A program made the translations under genes and the position numbers. From JAKEGK01 sp036507695 (GTDB taxonomy: Bacteria; Pseudomonadota; Gammaproteobacteria; SZUA-152): DNA of 14,393 nucleotides. Of this stretch, positions 13,966 to 14,393 are shown in pieces. Position 1 is the first letter of the stretch; each line of letters opens with the position of its first letter. Below the pieces are notes generated by a model that did not search any database, had not been told where the DNA came from, and saw only the letters and a list, made by a program, of their open reading frames with translations. The stretch is taken from NCBI GenBank assembly GCA_036507695.1, contig DATCIR010000231.1, forward strand, positions 1-14,393, written 5' to 3'.

Positions 13966-14240
13966 GGCCTATGCTCCCGATGTGATCAACGTGGTCAGTC
14001 GCGGAACTACTCAGTAGCTGAACAACACAGTGACGGCGTAGCGCTGTTGTTAAACGATTTTATGAATCAGTTATTTTTCAAAACAACCGATAGTAACACC
14101 CCAGATTACGAACACAAACCATTAAAATTCACGCCCCGCAACCGCTCACGTAACGCACAAACCCAACAACCGCACGGATGCATTTTTTGCCCGTGGCGCT
14201 ATAATGACGCAGGATGCCGGCATAATTTCTCGTTCCCACG
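13966..14240. other. Non-coding upstream region of the orphan gene
   Basis: About 275 bp AT-leaning sequence without a credible gene. A short open frame at 14047-14310 runs into the MITE-like element and has no recognisable content. It holds the candidate minus-strand promoter at 14057-14086. Confidence 0.5.
14057..14086 (-). promoter_or_regulatory. Weak candidate promoter of the orphan gene
   Basis: On the minus strand TTGTTT (14086-14081), an 18-nt spacer and TAAAAT (14062-14057) resemble a sigma-70 promoter with a poor -35 and a good -10 box, about 90 nt before the start codon. Confidence 0.25.
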
Positions 14241-14245
14241 CTCTG

Positions 14246-14385
14246 AGACTGTGAAAGTATTCGCATTAAAGCCCTCTCCCTTGAGGGAGCGGGTTTGGGT
14301 GAGGGTGTAAACGTTTGAATTCTTTACCCCTCACCCCGGCCCTCTCCCCAAAACAGGGGAGAGGGAGCTAATACTTTCACAGTCT
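14246..14385. mobile_element. MITE-like 140-bp element with 16-bp terminal inverted repeats
   Basis: agactgtgaaagtatt (14246-14261) and its perfect inverted copy aatactttcacagtct (14370-14385) bound a 140-bp element with no coding capacity. The 5-bp word ctctg occurs immediately outside both ends (14241-14245 and 14386-14390), as expected of a target-site duplication. The interior is itself palindromic: ccctctcccc/ggggagaggg is a perfect 10-bp stem around 6 nt (14340-14365), a similar hairpin lies at 14272-14293, and the two inner parts (gggtgagggtgtaaa and tttacccctcaccc) nearly pair. The interior resembles the CCCTCTCCC-type repeats common in proteobacterial genomes. A non-autonomous transposon derivative is the best reading. 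Confidence 0.75.
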
Positions 14386-14393
14386 CTCTGCGT

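Noticed and set aside
14200..14205. Perfect TATAAT box on the plus strand
   Set aside because: No acceptable -35 box at 16-18 nt and no gene downstream except the MITE-like element.
14047..14310. Open frame of 87 codons near the right end
   Set aside because: It runs into the MITE-like element, lacks a ribosome site and shows no domain or conserved composition.

Overview
The window looks like chromosomal DNA of a moderately GC-rich Gram-negative bacterium. A gammaproteobacterium is my best guess, resting mainly on an NdvB-like GH17-GT2 glucan synthase and the general coding style; no rRNA, tRNA or species-diagnostic gene is present to confirm it.

Positions 1-7370 (all minus strand) hold a nine-gene, near-gapless operon that reads as a small biosynthetic gene cluster. 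In transcription order: a KAS III-like condensing or transfer enzyme, an AurF-like diiron oxygenase, a small carrier protein, a seryl-tRNA-synthetase-like amino acid:[carrier protein] ligase, an NAD(P)-binding thioester-reductase-like SDR, a ferritin-like diiron protein, an acyl carrier protein, an ICMT-family membrane methyltransferase, and a fatty acyl-AMP ligase (FAAL) cut by the window edge at its catalytic A10 lysine. The set contains two loading arms: an amino acid arm (aaRS-like ligase plus carrier protein) and a fatty acid arm (FAAL plus ACP). It also contains two different diiron oxygenases, a KAS III-like enzyme with a rearranged active site that could join the arms, a reductase and a methyltransferase. 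No NRPS or PKS module is visible. I infer an N-oxidised or otherwise modified lipo-amino-acid product; its structure cannot be read from the sequence. I do not recognise this exact combination as a characterised pathway, and it is the most likely undescribed system here.

Positions 7371-8360 hold two non-coding stretches with inverted repeats, separated by a small minus-strand PQ-loop (SemiSWEET-like) membrane protein. Positions 8361-12796 (plus strand) hold a translationally coupled pair: a membrane GH17-GT2 fusion (beta-1,3-glucan synthase plus periplasmic transglycosylase) and an LTA-synthase-like phosphoglycerol transferase. Together they fit synthesis and phosphoglycerol decoration of a periplasmic, probably cyclic, beta-glucan.

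Positions 12797-14393 form an accessory-looking edge: two short tandem repeat arrays, a minus-strand orphan gene (332 aa, unknown, with a His/Cys-rich C-terminal half), and a 140-bp MITE-like element with 16-bp perfect terminal inverted repeats and an apparent 5-bp target duplication.
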